A stretch of DNA of 64,000 bases from Halalkalibacter alkalisediminis (GCF_028610705.1 NZ_JAQQWT010000002.1:372001-436000); one strand, 5' to 3'. Shown: positions 36,700 to 46,405, numbered from the stretch's first letter. Numbers and translations are program-made. Notes: a model not told the origin generated them from the sequence alone.

Positions 36700-37639
36700 A
36701 GAATATACTTCCCCCTAAAAGTAGCATAAGTGTAAACACATAAGTTGTCCTGAGCATAATGAGGTTCGTTTCCTCAATATGTAGGGACCTAAGAGTCACA
36801 AGATCATCACCCATTTTAGCTCGATTTGAAACAACACCTTGATATGTATTTATTCCTCCAAGTTGAATGCCAAGAAGGGCAGCTACAGCTGCTTCTCCCC
36901 AACCACTATTTGGACTCGGGTGTTTTCTCGCATCTCTTTTAACAATTGCCCAGCACTCGCTCTTTGAGCGATTAAGCTTCGGTTTTGTGCAAAACACCAT
37001 AATAAAGCCTGTTACTCTACTAGGAACCCAATTTAGTAAATCATCGCATTTAGCTGATGCCCATCCAAAATCACTATAGCGTTCATTCTTATATCCCACC
37101 ATTGAATCACATGTATTTACAAAACGATACAACATCGCAAGTGGCGCTCCCCCTATTAACGCAAAAAACAAAGGAGCAGTCACTCCATCACTCGTATTCT
37201 CAGCGACCGTTTCCACAGTCGCACGTGTGATCTCTTCCTCGTTCAGTGAGTCCGTATCTCTTCCAACAATATAGGAAAGTTTCTTTCTTGCTTCATCAAA
37301 CTCTCCTTTTTTAAGTGGAACAGCTACTTCATCTGCAGCCTGTTTTAATCCTTTTGATGCAATCGTTGTAGAGATTAACCATGCTTCTAGTAATATTCCG
37401 ACATATAGATGGATTTGATAGGCCATTTGTACAAGGAAAATGGTTAAAGTTAGGACCGCTATGGCAAGAGCACCTACCATGAACAACCCTTTTGCTTTTC
37501 GATGATTCTCTTTATTCAATAGTCGTTCTGTGATTGAGATGAGTTTGCCAAATCCAACTACGGGATGTGGAATAAAACGGGGATCACCAATCATTCTATC
37601 TATCACAACAGCTAGTAATAACGCAACTAGATGAGACAT
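36686..37639 (-). CDS. cbiB: Adenosylcobinamide-phosphate synthase CbiB
   Basis: Membrane protein joining adenosylcobyric acid and aminopropanol phosphate. Opening DRMIGDPRFIPHPVVGFGKLI and ETVAENTSDGVTAPLFFALIGG-type region, with PNSGWGEAAVAALLGIQLGG, are family hallmarks. 317 residues, several helices. It overlaps cobD by 14 bases and btuD-cbiZ by one. It is the acceptor of the adenosylcobyric acid made by CbiZ. Confidence 0.95.
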   Translation of the reverse strand: MSHLVALLLAVVIDRMIGDPRFIPHPVVGFGKLISITERLLNKENHRKAKGLFMVGALAIAVLTLTIFLVQMAYQIHLYVGILLEAWLISTTIASKGLKQAADEVAVPLKKGEFDEARKKLSYIVGRDTDSLNEEEITRATVETVAENTSDGVTAPLFFALIGGAPLAMLYRFVNTCDSMVGYKNERYSDFGWASAKCDDLLNWVPSRVTGFIMVFCTKPKLNRSKSECWAIVKRDARKHPSPNSGWGEAAVAALLGIQLGGINTYQGVVSNRAKMGDDLVTLRSLHIEETNLIMLRTTYVFTLMLLLGGSIFYVFT

Positions 37640-39105
37640 TATAACGATTCTCTCCGTATTTTATTGCGTTTAATAGCGTCTCTTGTACCTTTGTACACTA
37701 ACCTTGCTATTTCCTTACCAAGCGGTGTAATGGTGCCCGCATAAGGATAACGAACTCCTGATTGGCTTGAAGCAATTAATACGCTGTCTGTTGACGTCCC
37801 TGTTGCGATTGTTCCACTGACCGAATCTATTACATGTTCATCATGGAGTGCTTTTGCCTTTGCTTCTGTAACGGTCATCACCGCTTGAATATACGCAGCT
37901 TCTGGTAAATTTCCTTCAATAAACACCCAGATGTTAATTGTTCCCATTACTGGAATCCAATCGGCTTGTTGATGAGCTGTTGCCGCATCAACAGCATTTG
38001 AGACACCTGCACTAATCATGACATAAATAGCAGGAGAAGACGGTTTAGAAATGAGAATAGAAGCATCTTCGAGAAAAGCGGCGGTCATCATACCTAGCGT
38101 ATCGTTAGGGTCAAGGCCTTTCTCCCTCAGATACTGCCCATATTCCATTTCAACATTATCAGCACTATAATTTTTATCAACATGACGGTTAACAAATTGA
38201 TGATGCCAACGAAATCCAGCTCCAATTACAGCAGATGATAGCGTCTTCCATTTTTGACTGCTTTCTATTTTAATCCATTCATGCAGGCGTTCAACCTTTA
38301 GATCTTTAATCACTGCAAAGTCTTCAGTCCGCTCTGGAGTAAACGTAATTAAAGGACTTGGAACAGCTGGATGCTCCTTGCGCTGAAGGGATGTTTGGTA
38401 AACACCTTCTAGCTGCTTTTCTTCCATTACATCAACAGGAGTCCCTAAAGCAACAGAGGATCCTTCATTCAATAAAAGAACACGGTCACAATAAAGGCTA
38501 GCCATATTCAAATCATGTAAAACGGCAATAACGGTTAGCTTGCGCTCATGTGACCATTGTTTTAACGAATTGAGCAAGCCCATTTGATGAGAAATATCTA
38601 GGTGATTCGTTGGTTCATCTAACAAAAGAATATCCGGTTCTTGAGCAAGTGCCCTTGCTAATAAAACACGTTGGCGCTCTCCACCACTTAATTGCTGCAA
38701 TGGCTTCGTTCTAAATTGATACGTGTCTGTTTGAAGTAATGCTTGTGTGATCATGTCTTCATCACGCTTTGAAATCCCTTGAAGCCAACCTTTTTGATGA
38801 GGATACCTCCCTAACGCAACGACATCCCAAACCGAGTAGGAAAAAGCCGTATCCGATTCTTGCGGCAAAACAGCAAGCTTCCTAGCTAACTCTTTTGATT
38901 GATACGCACTTAAGTCGCGGTGATCGATCATGATCTCTCCTTCTTTTGGGATGATCCCCCCACCAATCGCTTTTAATAAACTTGTCTTTCCACTTCCATT
39001 GGGACCGATAATTCCAAACATCTCACCTTGATTTACTTCAAAAGAAAGGTTGTTGACAACTTTTTCTTGTCCATATTGTATCGTTATATTCTGACATGTA
39101 ATCAA
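37639..39105 (-). CDS. BtuD-CbiZ fusion: B12 ABC ATPase joined to adenosylcobinamide amidohydrolase
   Basis: Residues 1 to about 260 are an ABC ATPase (Walker A GPNGSGKTS, signature LSGGERQRVLLARAL, Walker B ILLLDEPTNHLD). From about 285 on it is CbiZ (GAGFRWHHQFVNRHVDKNY, MMTAAF, ISAGVSNAVDAATAHQ, GTATDSVLI-like GTSTDSVL), which cleaves the aminopropanol from adenosylcobinamide to give adenosylcobyric acid. TTG at 39105 is preferred as start because GGAGG precedes it at good spacing. Such fusions are reported in other bacilli. It couples import of incomplete corrinoids to their remodelling. Confidence 0.93.
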   Translation of the reverse strand: MITCQNITIQYGQEKVVNNLSFEVNQGEMFGIIGPNGSGKTSLLKAIGGGIIPKEGEIMIDHRDLSAYQSKELARKLAVLPQESDTAFSYSVWDVVALGRYPHQKGWLQGISKRDEDMITQALLQTDTYQFRTKPLQQLSGGERQRVLLARALAQEPDILLLDEPTNHLDISHQMGLLNSLKQWSHERKLTVIAVLHDLNMASLYCDRVLLLNEGSSVALGTPVDVMEEKQLEGVYQTSLQRKEHPAVPSPLITFTPERTEDFAVIKDLKVERLHEWIKIESSQKWKTLSSAVIGAGFRWHHQFVNRHVDKNYSADNVEMEYGQYLREKGLDPNDTLGMMTAAFLEDASILISKPSSPAIYVMISAGVSNAVDAATAHQQADWIPVMGTINIWVFIEGNLPEAAYIQAVMTVTEAKAKALHDEHVIDSVSGTIATGTSTDSVLIASSQSGVRYPYAGTITPLGKEIARLVYKGTRDAIKRNKIRRESL

Positions 39106-39126
39106 CGTTTTGCCTCCTTCCATTTT

Positions 39127-40182
39127 TTATTTAAGTCGACGTTGTCTTAATAAAATTAAGGCAAAGACAGGAGCTCCAATAATTGATGTAATGACACCTA
39201 TTGGCAATTCAGTTGGGGCAATTATGGTCCGCGCAACAAGGTCGGTAAGAGCTAAAAATCCTGCACCGACAAACATAGATAAAGGCAAAAGATGACGATG
39301 GTCAGACCCCCAAATCAATCTTGTTAAATGAGGAATAACTAGTCCAACAAACCCAACCGTTCCTGAAACAGCAACTGCACCACCTGTTAAAGTAGTCGCA
39401 CCTATTAGGATTAATATTTTCCGCAAAGCAATATTCACCCCTAATTGTCTCGCTGTTTCCTCACCAAAAGCCATCGCATTTAACTCATGGCGGTTAAAAA
39501 ACAACAAGAGAAAACCAATGACAAAACAAGGAACAATCATCCATATAAATGGCCAGCCCCTCATTGCTACACTCCCCATTAACCAACCGATAATCTGCCT
39601 TAGCTCTTCTCCAGTCAAAGCAATCATGAGCGAAATAAAGGCCCCTAAAAAGGAACTGAATATAATTCCAGCTAATATAATCGTTTCAGCAGCCATCGAC
39701 CTTTGAACAACCCTTGCAAATGTAATCACCAAAAATAAGGTAAAAAAGCCAGCTAAAATACTAACAAAAGGAAGAGTAAACCTCCCAATTATAGGAAGAC
39801 TAATCCCGAAAAACAAAACGGCAACTGCCCCGACCGCAGCACCAGAAGAAACTCCCAGCGTATAAGGATCAGCAAGTGGATTTTTCAAGAAACCTTGAAA
39901 AGCAGTTCCAGCCATTGCTAAACAAGCCCCAACAAACATCGCAAGAACAGCACGTGGAAAACGAATTTCCATCACAATATTAATGTGCATTGGGTCTAGT
40001 TCCACATCAAGTGGCATACGAAACAGTTCGGTTGCTAATATTTGTAGAACGGTCAGAAAGGGAAGCTCAACGCTTCCCCGACCGATACTAGTAATTAAAG
40101 CAACAAAACAAAATAGAGTGACAATCACATATGCAATTTTAATATTATTCGCCAAATACCTCTGGATAAACTGCTTTTGCAA
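39127..40182 (-). CDS. btuC: B12 ABC transporter permease BtuC
   Basis: FecCD-type permease, about nine or ten helices in 351 residues. Signatures: GACLAMAGTAFQGFLKNPLADPYTLGVSSGA (seen as LAMAGTAFQG and NPLADPYTLG), GEETARQLGV and GFVGLVIPHLTRLIWG. It starts at TTG with AAGGGAG upstream and overlaps the end of btuF by 38 bases. Partner of BtuF and the BtuD half of the next protein. Confidence 0.93.
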   Translation of the reverse strand: MQKQFIQRYLANNIKIAYVIVTLFCFVALITSIGRGSVELPFLTVLQILATELFRMPLDVELDPMHINIVMEIRFPRAVLAMFVGACLAMAGTAFQGFLKNPLADPYTLGVSSGAAVGAVAVLFFGISLPIIGRFTLPFVSILAGFFTLFLVITFARVVQRSMAAETIILAGIIFSSFLGAFISLMIALTGEELRQIIGWLMGSVAMRGWPFIWMIVPCFVIGFLLLFFNRHELNAMAFGEETARQLGVNIALRKILILIGATTLTGGAVAVSGTVGFVGLVIPHLTRLIWGSDHRHLLPLSMFVGAGFLALTDLVARTIIAPTELPIGVITSIIGAPVFALILLRQRRLK

Positions 40183-41140
40183 TCTGCTCGACTCCCTTAG
40201 CTAAACGTGGACCAGAACGAGTCACCTCATCTGAATCCAATTCATAAATTCTTTCATTAGCAACAGCAGGAACATCTTTCCACGCTGCACGTTCCATAAC
40301 ACCTTCAGCTGCATCTTCAACGTAATAACCATATGTAATTAAAATCACATCAGGATTAAAGGCTACAGCTTCTTCTTCTGTAAACATTGGCCAACCTTCT
40401 TCTTCACCAGCTGCATTTTCTGCATTAATCATTGTTAACATTTCGTCAAGAAACGTTCCTTGACCTGTCGTGTAAATTTCAGGAGCTGGACTCACTTCCA
40501 CCCAAACATTTTTACGATCTTCTTCTGAAATTTCACTTGCTTTTGCTTCTATAGCAGCAAATGTTTCTTGCATATCACTAACAACTGAATCAGCTTCAGC
40601 TTTATGGCCAGTTACTTGACCAATCAATTCAATGGCATGAAAGACCTCATTAATCGATGTCGCATTATAAACGACAACGACAGGAATACCAGCATTACGA
40701 ATTTGGTTTAATCCTTCTTCTGAACTATGTGCATTCGAAGCGTGAGACAAAACTAAATCAGGCGAAAGCGCTAAAACTTTCTCAACATCAAAATTCATAT
40801 CTCCAACACTTTCGATATCAAGTACGGCCTCAGGATAATTATCCCAGTCGGTACGGCCAACAACAGCATCTCCTGCTCCAACAGCAAATACTGTTTCGGT
40901 TACACTTGGTATTAAAGAAACAATGCGCTCAGGTTGAGCTTCGATGATTACTTCATCTCCTAGTGCATCGGTAATGGTTAAAGGATATGAGCCATCCTCT
41001 CCCTCTTCTCCATCCGTTGGTTCTGCTTCTTCAACTTCCGTTTCAGGTGCTTGTTCTAGCTCTGTCGCTTGGTCTTGTCCACATCCAGCAACAAAGATTG
41101 CCATCAGTAGCGCAATCAACATTAATTTTAACTGCTTCAT
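40145..41140 (-). CDS. btuF: Cobalamin/cobinamide-binding lipoprotein BtuF
   Basis: Solute-binding lipoprotein with lipobox VAGC (residues 17-20) and a long acidic linker (EVEEAEPTDGEEGEDG). The binding domain opens PERIVSLIPSVTETVFAVGAGDAVVGRTDWDNYPE (read as IVSLIPSVTETVFA and GRTDWDNYP), typical of BtuF. 331 residues. First gene of the operon, directly behind the cobalamin riboswitch and terminator. Confidence 0.93.
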   Translation of the reverse strand: MKQLKLMLIALLMAIFVAGCGQDQATELEQAPETEVEEAEPTDGEEGEDGSYPLTITDALGDEVIIEAQPERIVSLIPSVTETVFAVGAGDAVVGRTDWDNYPEAVLDIESVGDMNFDVEKVLALSPDLVLSHASNAHSSEEGLNQIRNAGIPVVVVYNATSINEVFHAIELIGQVTGHKAEADSVVSDMQETFAAIEAKASEISEEDRKNVWVEVSPAPEIYTTGQGTFLDEMLTMINAENAAGEEEGWPMFTEEEAVAFNPDVILITYGYYVEDAAEGVMERAAWKDVPAVANERIYELDSDEVTRSGPRLAKGVEQIAKAVYPEVFGE

Positions 41141-41221
41141 TTCTCTCTTACCCCTTTTTTCTTGTTTTCTTATCTCTCTTTGAAACGATTGATCCTATGT
41201 AACATCAGTGTTTTAAGCACT

Positions 41222-41249
41222 AAAAAAAGCCCTCCCTATAGGAAGAGCT
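41222..41249 (-). terminator. Riboswitch terminator before btuF
   Basis: On the minus strand AGCTCTTCC pairs with GGGAGGGCT (two G-U pairs), with a run of seven T after it. It lies between the B12 aptamer and btuF. Confidence 0.8.
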
Positions 41250-41329
41250 TGAAAACAAAAGAGTAAACATCTCGAAAAGTTCGAATGTACATCTATTGCT
41301 TCCCCTTTTCCTCGAAGGTTTCACATCAG

Positions 41330-41490
41330 CGTATAGGCAGGTCTCCTGACTCATGCATCTTGATTCACTTCACCTTCCCATCCATTTAGACAGTGGTAAC
41401 CGAGGTGCTTCGCATTTACAGTGGCGGGACCGTGTCGGATTTTCACCAACTTCCCTATTATCATCTAATTTACATTAAATGACCTATACG
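41330..41490 (-). promoter_or_regulatory. Cobalamin riboswitch of the btuF-cob operon
   Basis: Read on the minus strand, P1 is CGTATAGG (41483-41490) with CCTATACG (41330-41337). The core has GGTGAAAATCC, CCCGCCACTGT and the B12 box AGTCAGGAGACCTGCC (41337-41352 region). Bound cobalamin should favour the downstream terminator and repress uptake and salvage. Confidence 0.95.
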
Positions 41491-41681
41491 TGTTTCATAT
41501 GAGATTATGATAAGTACTTTTAGTATACATTAAAACAGAAAAGTTGACAGTATTTTTTACTAAAGATAACCATTCTAGAAGTCACTGAACTTATATGAAC
41601 CATAATTTTCATTCTTTCTAGAACAGACAAGGTTTACCAATTAAAAATCTATATAAATGTTTTTTAAAAATTAAAAAAAGA

Positions 41682-41711
41682 TTGACAACAACAACCAATG
41701 TACGCTAAAGT
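41682..41711 (+). promoter_or_regulatory. Candidate promoter of the metE transcript
   Basis: TTGACA (41682-41687), 18 bases, TAAAGT (41706-41711). The -35 is perfect and the -10 is weak. It lies just before the B12 aptamer. Confidence 0.5.
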
Positions 41712-41727
41712 GAAAACCAATTTCATA

Positions 41728-41902
41728 TGTTGGAAACAGGTACTTTGAATATCCTTTCAAAGTTTAAAAGGGAATCCGGTGAAAATCCGGAGCGGTCCCG
41801 CCACTGTAATAGATGAGTTTTCGTGATACATGTCACTGGCAATCGCCGGGAAGACCCACGGAAATGATGATCCTAGAGCCAGGAGACCTGCCTGCTTCAA
41901 CA
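41728..41902 (+). promoter_or_regulatory. Cobalamin riboswitch of metE
   Basis: P1 arms TGTTG (41728-41732) and CAACA (41898-41902). The core has GGTGAAAATCCGGAGCGG-type sequence, CCCGCCACTGTAA and the B12 box AGCCAGGAGACCTGCC (41877-41892). A terminator precedes metE, so cobalamin should switch off the B12-independent enzyme. Confidence 0.95.
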
Positions 41903-41960
41903 ACACTGTTTTTTTACCTACGGGAGATAGGGAGGTGTTAACTTTATCACAAGAATTTTT

Positions 41961-42004
41961 ATGGATATAGTTACCTTTCTACTGGTAATTATATCCATTT
42001 TTTT
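41961..42004 (+). terminator. Riboswitch terminator before metE
   Basis: ATGGATATAGTTACC (41961-41975) pairs with GGTAATTATATCCAT (41984-41998) with one mismatch, followed by a T run. Confidence 0.9.
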
Positions 42005-42036
42005 ATTACAAAGAAAATGAACATGGAGGGTTTATC

Positions 42037-44313
42037 ATGACAAACATTATTAGTAGTAGTAATCTCGGCTACCCACGTATCGGGGAGAACCGCGAATGGA
42101 AAAAAACGCTTGAAGCTTTTTGGTCTTCCACTATTTCTGAGGATACTTTTCTAAAACAAATGAAAAATTACCGTTTAAATTATCTAAAAAAACAAAAAGA
42201 TTTGGATATTGATTATATTCCTGTTGGTGATTTTTCTTATTATGATCACGTCCTTGATACGGCTACGATGTTTGGTTTAGTTCCTAAACGCTTTGAGTAC
42301 TCAGGTGGACCCGTTTCGTTAACAACATATTTTGCGATGGCTCGAGGAAATGAGCATGCCCACGCTTGTGAAATGACGAAATGGTTTGATACGAATTACC
42401 ATTACATCGTTCCAGAAATAGATAATAATCAAACTCCTATGTTAGTAGAAAACAAACCTCTTCAAGCATTTCTTGAAGCAAAGAATGAATTAAACATGAT
42501 CGGTAAGCCCGTGATACTAGGACCATTTACTTTTTTAAAGCTGTCTAAAGGATTCAAGCAAGATGAATTTGCAACGATCTTAAATCGCCTTGTACCTATT
42601 TATATACAGATATTACAAGAGCTTGAAACAGCAGGTGCGTCACTTGTACAGATTGATGAACCAGCTCTTGTTACTGATATGACAAAAGAAGAAATGAAGC
42701 TATTTTCGACGGCTTACGAAACAATCACCAGTCAGGTTCTGGGACTAGATCTCATTCTTCAAACTTATTTTGAATCCGTTACGCACTACGAAGAATTGAT
42801 TCAGATACCCGTTAAAGGCATAGGACTTGATTTCGTTTTTGGAAAAGAGGAAAATCTCACATCCATCCTTACATACGGATTTCCCAAGGATAAAATATTG
42901 GGTGCAGGTATCATCGATGGCCGTAACATTTGGAAAAGTGATTTAAATGTTACTCTTGATCTTGTTCGCAAGCTTAACGACTACGTCCCTTTTGAACGTC
43001 AGATTCTTCAGCCTTCCTCAAGCTTGATTCATGTTCCCGTCAGTTTAAAACATGAAACTCAACTTGAGCCGCTCGTTAAAAATGCATTAGCTTTCTGTCT
43101 TGAAAAATTAGAGGAATTAAAACTGTTAAAAGAAGTAGTCAGAACCCCGACTCCGGCTAAAATGCACGAATTATCATTACATCATCAAACATATAATGAA
43201 TTAGCAACATCCAAATGGCGTAAAGAGAAATCTCAAACACATTTACCAAACCAGAGAACCCTACCCTTTATACAGCGCCAAAATTTACAGCAGAAAAAGT
43301 GGAACTTGCCCCTACTACCTACTACAACCATTGGCAGCTTCCCGCAAACAAAAGAAATTCGTCAGACTCGGGCTAAATGGCGAAAAGGAGAACTTACAAA
43401 TGAAGAGTATGACATTCAAATTAAAGAAGAAATCAAAAAATGGGTTGCGATTCAAGAAGAGATCGATTTAGATGTATTCGTACATGGTGAATTTGAACGA
43501 ACTGATATGGTTGAATTTTTTGGTGAGAAGTTAGCAGGCTTCACTTTTTCTAAGAATGGTTGGGTCCAATCTTATGGTTCACGTTGTGTCAAACCACCTA
43601 TTATTTACGGAAATGTATCTTTTTTAGAAGCGATGACAATAAAGGAGACTTTATACGCACAATCGTTAACAAACAAACCCGTCAAAGGAATGCTTACTGG
43701 TCCAGTCACGATTTTAAATTGGTCGTTTGTCCGTAACGATATTCCTAATGAAGAAGTCGCTTTTCAAATTGCTGAAGCCTTATTAAATGAAGTGCAATTA
43801 TTAGAAGATGCTGGTATTACGATGATTCAAGTTGATGAGCCTGCTTTAAGGGAAGGGTTGCCATTAAAACAACGCAAGCATGAAGCATACCTAAATTGGG
43901 CAGTTAAGGCTTTTCGTACCACTACCTCTGCAGTAGCAGATTCGACTCAAATTCATACACATATGTGTTACTGCGACTTTGACGAAATCATTGATTCAAT
44001 TTACGATTTAGATGCTGATGTCATCTCCATTGAGACTTCAAGAAGTCATGCGGAACTTATTTCAGCATTTGAAACAACTGTATATAACAAAGGTATTGGG
44101 CTTGGGGTATATGACATACACAGTCCCCGAATCCCAAGTGAACAAGAAATGCTTTTGACTATTGAACGAGCCTTGTCTGTACTCTCTCCTTCTCTTTTCT
44201 GGGTCAACCCAGATTGTGGCTTGAAAACACGAACAGAGGTCGAAACGATAGCAGCTCTTAAAAATATGGTAAAGGCAGCTAAAAAAGCACGCGCTTTAAC
44301 CGTAGAAGTATAA
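42037..44313 (+). CDS. metE: Cobalamin-independent methionine synthase MetE
   Basis: Methylates homocysteine directly from methyltetrahydropteroyl-polyglutamate. Two related barrels in 758 residues. Zinc ligands are in HMCYCDF (His and Cys, about residue 645) and the late Cys in NPDCGLKTR. Opening SSNLGYPRIGENREWKK and TTIGSFPQTKEIR mark the two halves. Clear GGAGGG site. It sits behind the B12 riboswitch, the usual arrangement when MetH is also present. Confidence 0.97.
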   Translation: MTNIISSSNLGYPRIGENREWKKTLEAFWSSTISEDTFLKQMKNYRLNYLKKQKDLDIDYIPVGDFSYYDHVLDTATMFGLVPKRFEYSGGPVSLTTYFAMARGNEHAHACEMTKWFDTNYHYIVPEIDNNQTPMLVENKPLQAFLEAKNELNMIGKPVILGPFTFLKLSKGFKQDEFATILNRLVPIYIQILQELETAGASLVQIDEPALVTDMTKEEMKLFSTAYETITSQVLGLDLILQTYFESVTHYEELIQIPVKGIGLDFVFGKEENLTSILTYGFPKDKILGAGIIDGRNIWKSDLNVTLDLVRKLNDYVPFERQILQPSSSLIHVPVSLKHETQLEPLVKNALAFCLEKLEELKLLKEVVRTPTPAKMHELSLHHQTYNELATSKWRKEKSQTHLPNQRTLPFIQRQNLQQKKWNLPLLPTTTIGSFPQTKEIRQTRAKWRKGELTNEEYDIQIKEEIKKWVAIQEEIDLDVFVHGEFERTDMVEFFGEKLAGFTFSKNGWVQSYGSRCVKPPIIYGNVSFLEAMTIKETLYAQSLTNKPVKGMLTGPVTILNWSFVRNDIPNEEVAFQIAEALLNEVQLLEDAGITMIQVDEPALREGLPLKQRKHEAYLNWAVKAFRTTTSAVADSTQIHTHMCYCDFDEIIDSIYDLDADVISIETSRSHAELISAFETTVYNKGIGLGVYDIHSPRIPSEQEMLLTIERALSVLSPSLFWVNPDCGLKTRTEVETIAALKNMVKAAKKARALTVEV

Positions 44314-44365
44314 TAAAAACCTGTTCAATGGAATATCTATTCTCTACAGAGGAGTTGGTTTTAAA

Positions 44366-44536
44366 GTGAGATATGAACTCGTCTACTTCCTGCAAAATAT
44401 GAATGATGAAAAAGTAATTGCTGCTTTTATTAAGAAGTTGGATGCGAAAAGTTTGACGATCTTGTTTCAATATCTTGCTTTAACGGATGATAATACCCAA
44501 CAAAAATGGGTACATATTTATCAAAACTTGTTTTAA
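44366..44536 (+). CDS. Hypothetical 56-residue protein downstream of metE
   Basis: Begins VRYELVYFLQNMNDEKVIAA (GTG start) and ends IYQNLF. Helical, acidic-basic mix, no membrane helix. GAGGAG lies 11 bases upstream, a little far. It starts 53 bases after metE and precedes the terminator at 44569, so it is probably on the B12-controlled transcript. I do not recognise the family. Confidence 0.6.
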   Translation: MRYELVYFLQNMNDEKVIAAFIKKLDAKSLTILFQYLALTDDNTQQKWVHIYQNLF

Positions 44537-44568
44537 AAAGATGAAAATCTGTTTTTTAAACAAAGAAG

Positions 44569-44594
44569 GACAATCTTAAAAAAATAAGATTGTC
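44569..44594. terminator. Terminator between the metE transcript and resE
   Basis: GACAATCTTA (44569-44578) pairs perfectly with TAAGATTGTC (44585-44594). It separates convergent transcripts. Confidence 0.85.
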
Positions 44595-44630
44595 TCTTGT
44601 TTGTTTTGCATTCCATATATTTTGATATCG

Positions 44631-46403
44631 CTACTTGTTCGGAATAAAGAAAGAAAACGTTGTCCCTTCATTTACTTTACTGTGAACAGAAATATGACCA
44701 TCATGGGCATCAATAATATTTTTAGCTATCGCAAGTCCAAGACCTGTGCCCGAGCGTCCCCTTGTTCTCGCTTTATCTGCTTTATAAAAGCGTTCAAAGA
44801 CATATGGCAAATCAACTTCTGGAATTCCAGAGCCTGTATCTTTCACATCGAACTTAATTCCTTCGTCATATTGACATACCGCTAGTGTGACTTGACCGCC
44901 TCTTTCTGTATGACGGATCGCGTTGTGAAGCAAGTTGGTTAACACTTGATCAATACGATCAGGATCACAGGTTATAGTGGTTATTTCATTACTATCAAGT
45001 GATAGTGTTATATCCTGTTCCCTAGCTAAACCTTGAAACTTACGAACAATTCGTTCACTAAACGATTCGACTTCAACCGTTTCAATATTTAGCTCAACAT
45101 GACCTGCTTCCATTCTAGCCATATCTAATAACTCATTAACCAATCGGCCCATCCGCAATGACTCGTCATAAATAATTTTGGCGATCTCTTTCTTCTCTTC
45201 ATCAGACCCGGCAATGTCATCAATAATGGCTTCACTGTATCCTTGGAGCATCGATATAGGGGTCCTTAGCTCATGCGAAACATTCGCAATAAAGTCTTTT
45301 CTTAACTTATCATGCCTTCGCTCTTCCGTCATATCACGTAAAACGGCAACCGCACCCCTTATTTCATCTTGGTCGTATAAAGGTGTGATCAGAATCGTCC
45401 AACTTCTTCCTTGTATTTCCACTTCACTCATTTGTTCTTTTTCAAGAAGAACGACTTTTTCAAATAACGTTTGTAACGTATCAGGTAAGATTTGATCGAC
45501 ATCATCATTCATTCCTTGCTCATAATACCAAGACTGGATAAAACGCTCAGCCGGTGGATTCGTTAATACGACTCGACCCTTTTTGTTTAACGTGACAACA
45601 CCGTCTGCCATACTGACTAAAATACGAGCAAGCTGTTCTTTTTCTTGATTAAGTGCATGAATGTTGTTGTTTAACTCACGACCCATTCGATTAAACGCAA
45701 TGGCAAGTTGGCCAATCTCATCGTGAGTTAATATCGGAATCTTTGTTTTAAATTTCCCTTGTGCGACTTCTAAGGCCACTTGACGCATTTTGCGAAGAGG
45801 GGCTGTAATTCTAGATGAAAGAAAGAAAGCAAAGATCGTCGTTAAAACTATGGCAATTCCAGCTGAAAAATAAATAATCTGTCGTGTTTCATTGGATGCC
45901 TCTTCAATGGCTGAAAGCGATTGATATAAAAATAAAGCACTATCCTCTACGTTGTCAAGTTGCAATGGAATTCCAACTATCATAATCTCAGATAGAAACT
46001 CCTCACCATTACCTGTAAATGGAAAGTCCCCTTCTGTCATCACAACCTGCTCTCCTGAAAAAACTTGCGATAAGGTTTCATCTGTAAAAAAAGTATCGAG
46101 TGCGACTTGATGTGCTTCAGCCTCATCTGAACTCCAAACTTTTTCACCTTCGACTAAAAAAATGACATGCATATCGAAAGCTTCGGTATACTGGAAAATG
46201 GTATTTAACGCATCACTTTCCGAACTATACTCTTGATAAATAGACGAAATCATAACCGCATGGTTTAAAAGGCGCGATTCCGCTTCGTTTACATGAAAAC
46301 GTTCAAACGACTGCAACAACAAAACCATTAGTACGGTTAGTACAACAGATACTAGAAGCAAAATGGTAATCCAGAGCTTCCCTACGACACTGCGCCAAAA
46401 CAT
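44631..46403 (-). CDS. resE: Sensor histidine kinase ResE
   Basis: Membrane sensor for oxygen or nitric-oxide-linked respiration control. Helix at about residues 8-30, an extracytoplasmic domain to about 165, second helix, HAMP (SSRITAPLRKMRQVALEV), PAS-like domain, then kinase with the phospho-His in FIANVSHELRTPISMLQGY, N-box LLHNAIRHTERGG, and G-boxes DTGSGIPEVDLPYVFERFYKADKARTRGRSGTGLGLAI (read by landmarks). 590 residues. Two bases after resD. Confidence 0.94.
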   Translation of the reverse strand: MFWRSVVGKLWITILLLVSVVLTVLMVLLLQSFERFHVNEAESRLLNHAVMISSIYQEYSSESDALNTIFQYTEAFDMHVIFLVEGEKVWSSDEAEAHQVALDTFFTDETLSQVFSGEQVVMTEGDFPFTGNGEEFLSEIMIVGIPLQLDNVEDSALFLYQSLSAIEEASNETRQIIYFSAGIAIVLTTIFAFFLSSRITAPLRKMRQVALEVAQGKFKTKIPILTHDEIGQLAIAFNRMGRELNNNIHALNQEKEQLARILVSMADGVVTLNKKGRVVLTNPPAERFIQSWYYEQGMNDDVDQILPDTLQTLFEKVVLLEKEQMSEVEIQGRSWTILITPLYDQDEIRGAVAVLRDMTEERRHDKLRKDFIANVSHELRTPISMLQGYSEAIIDDIAGSDEEKKEIAKIIYDESLRMGRLVNELLDMARMEAGHVELNIETVEVESFSERIVRKFQGLAREQDITLSLDSNEITTITCDPDRIDQVLTNLLHNAIRHTERGGQVTLAVCQYDEGIKFDVKDTGSGIPEVDLPYVFERFYKADKARTRGRSGTGLGLAIAKNIIDAHDGHISVHSKVNEGTTFSFFIPNK

Positions 46404-46405
46404 TA

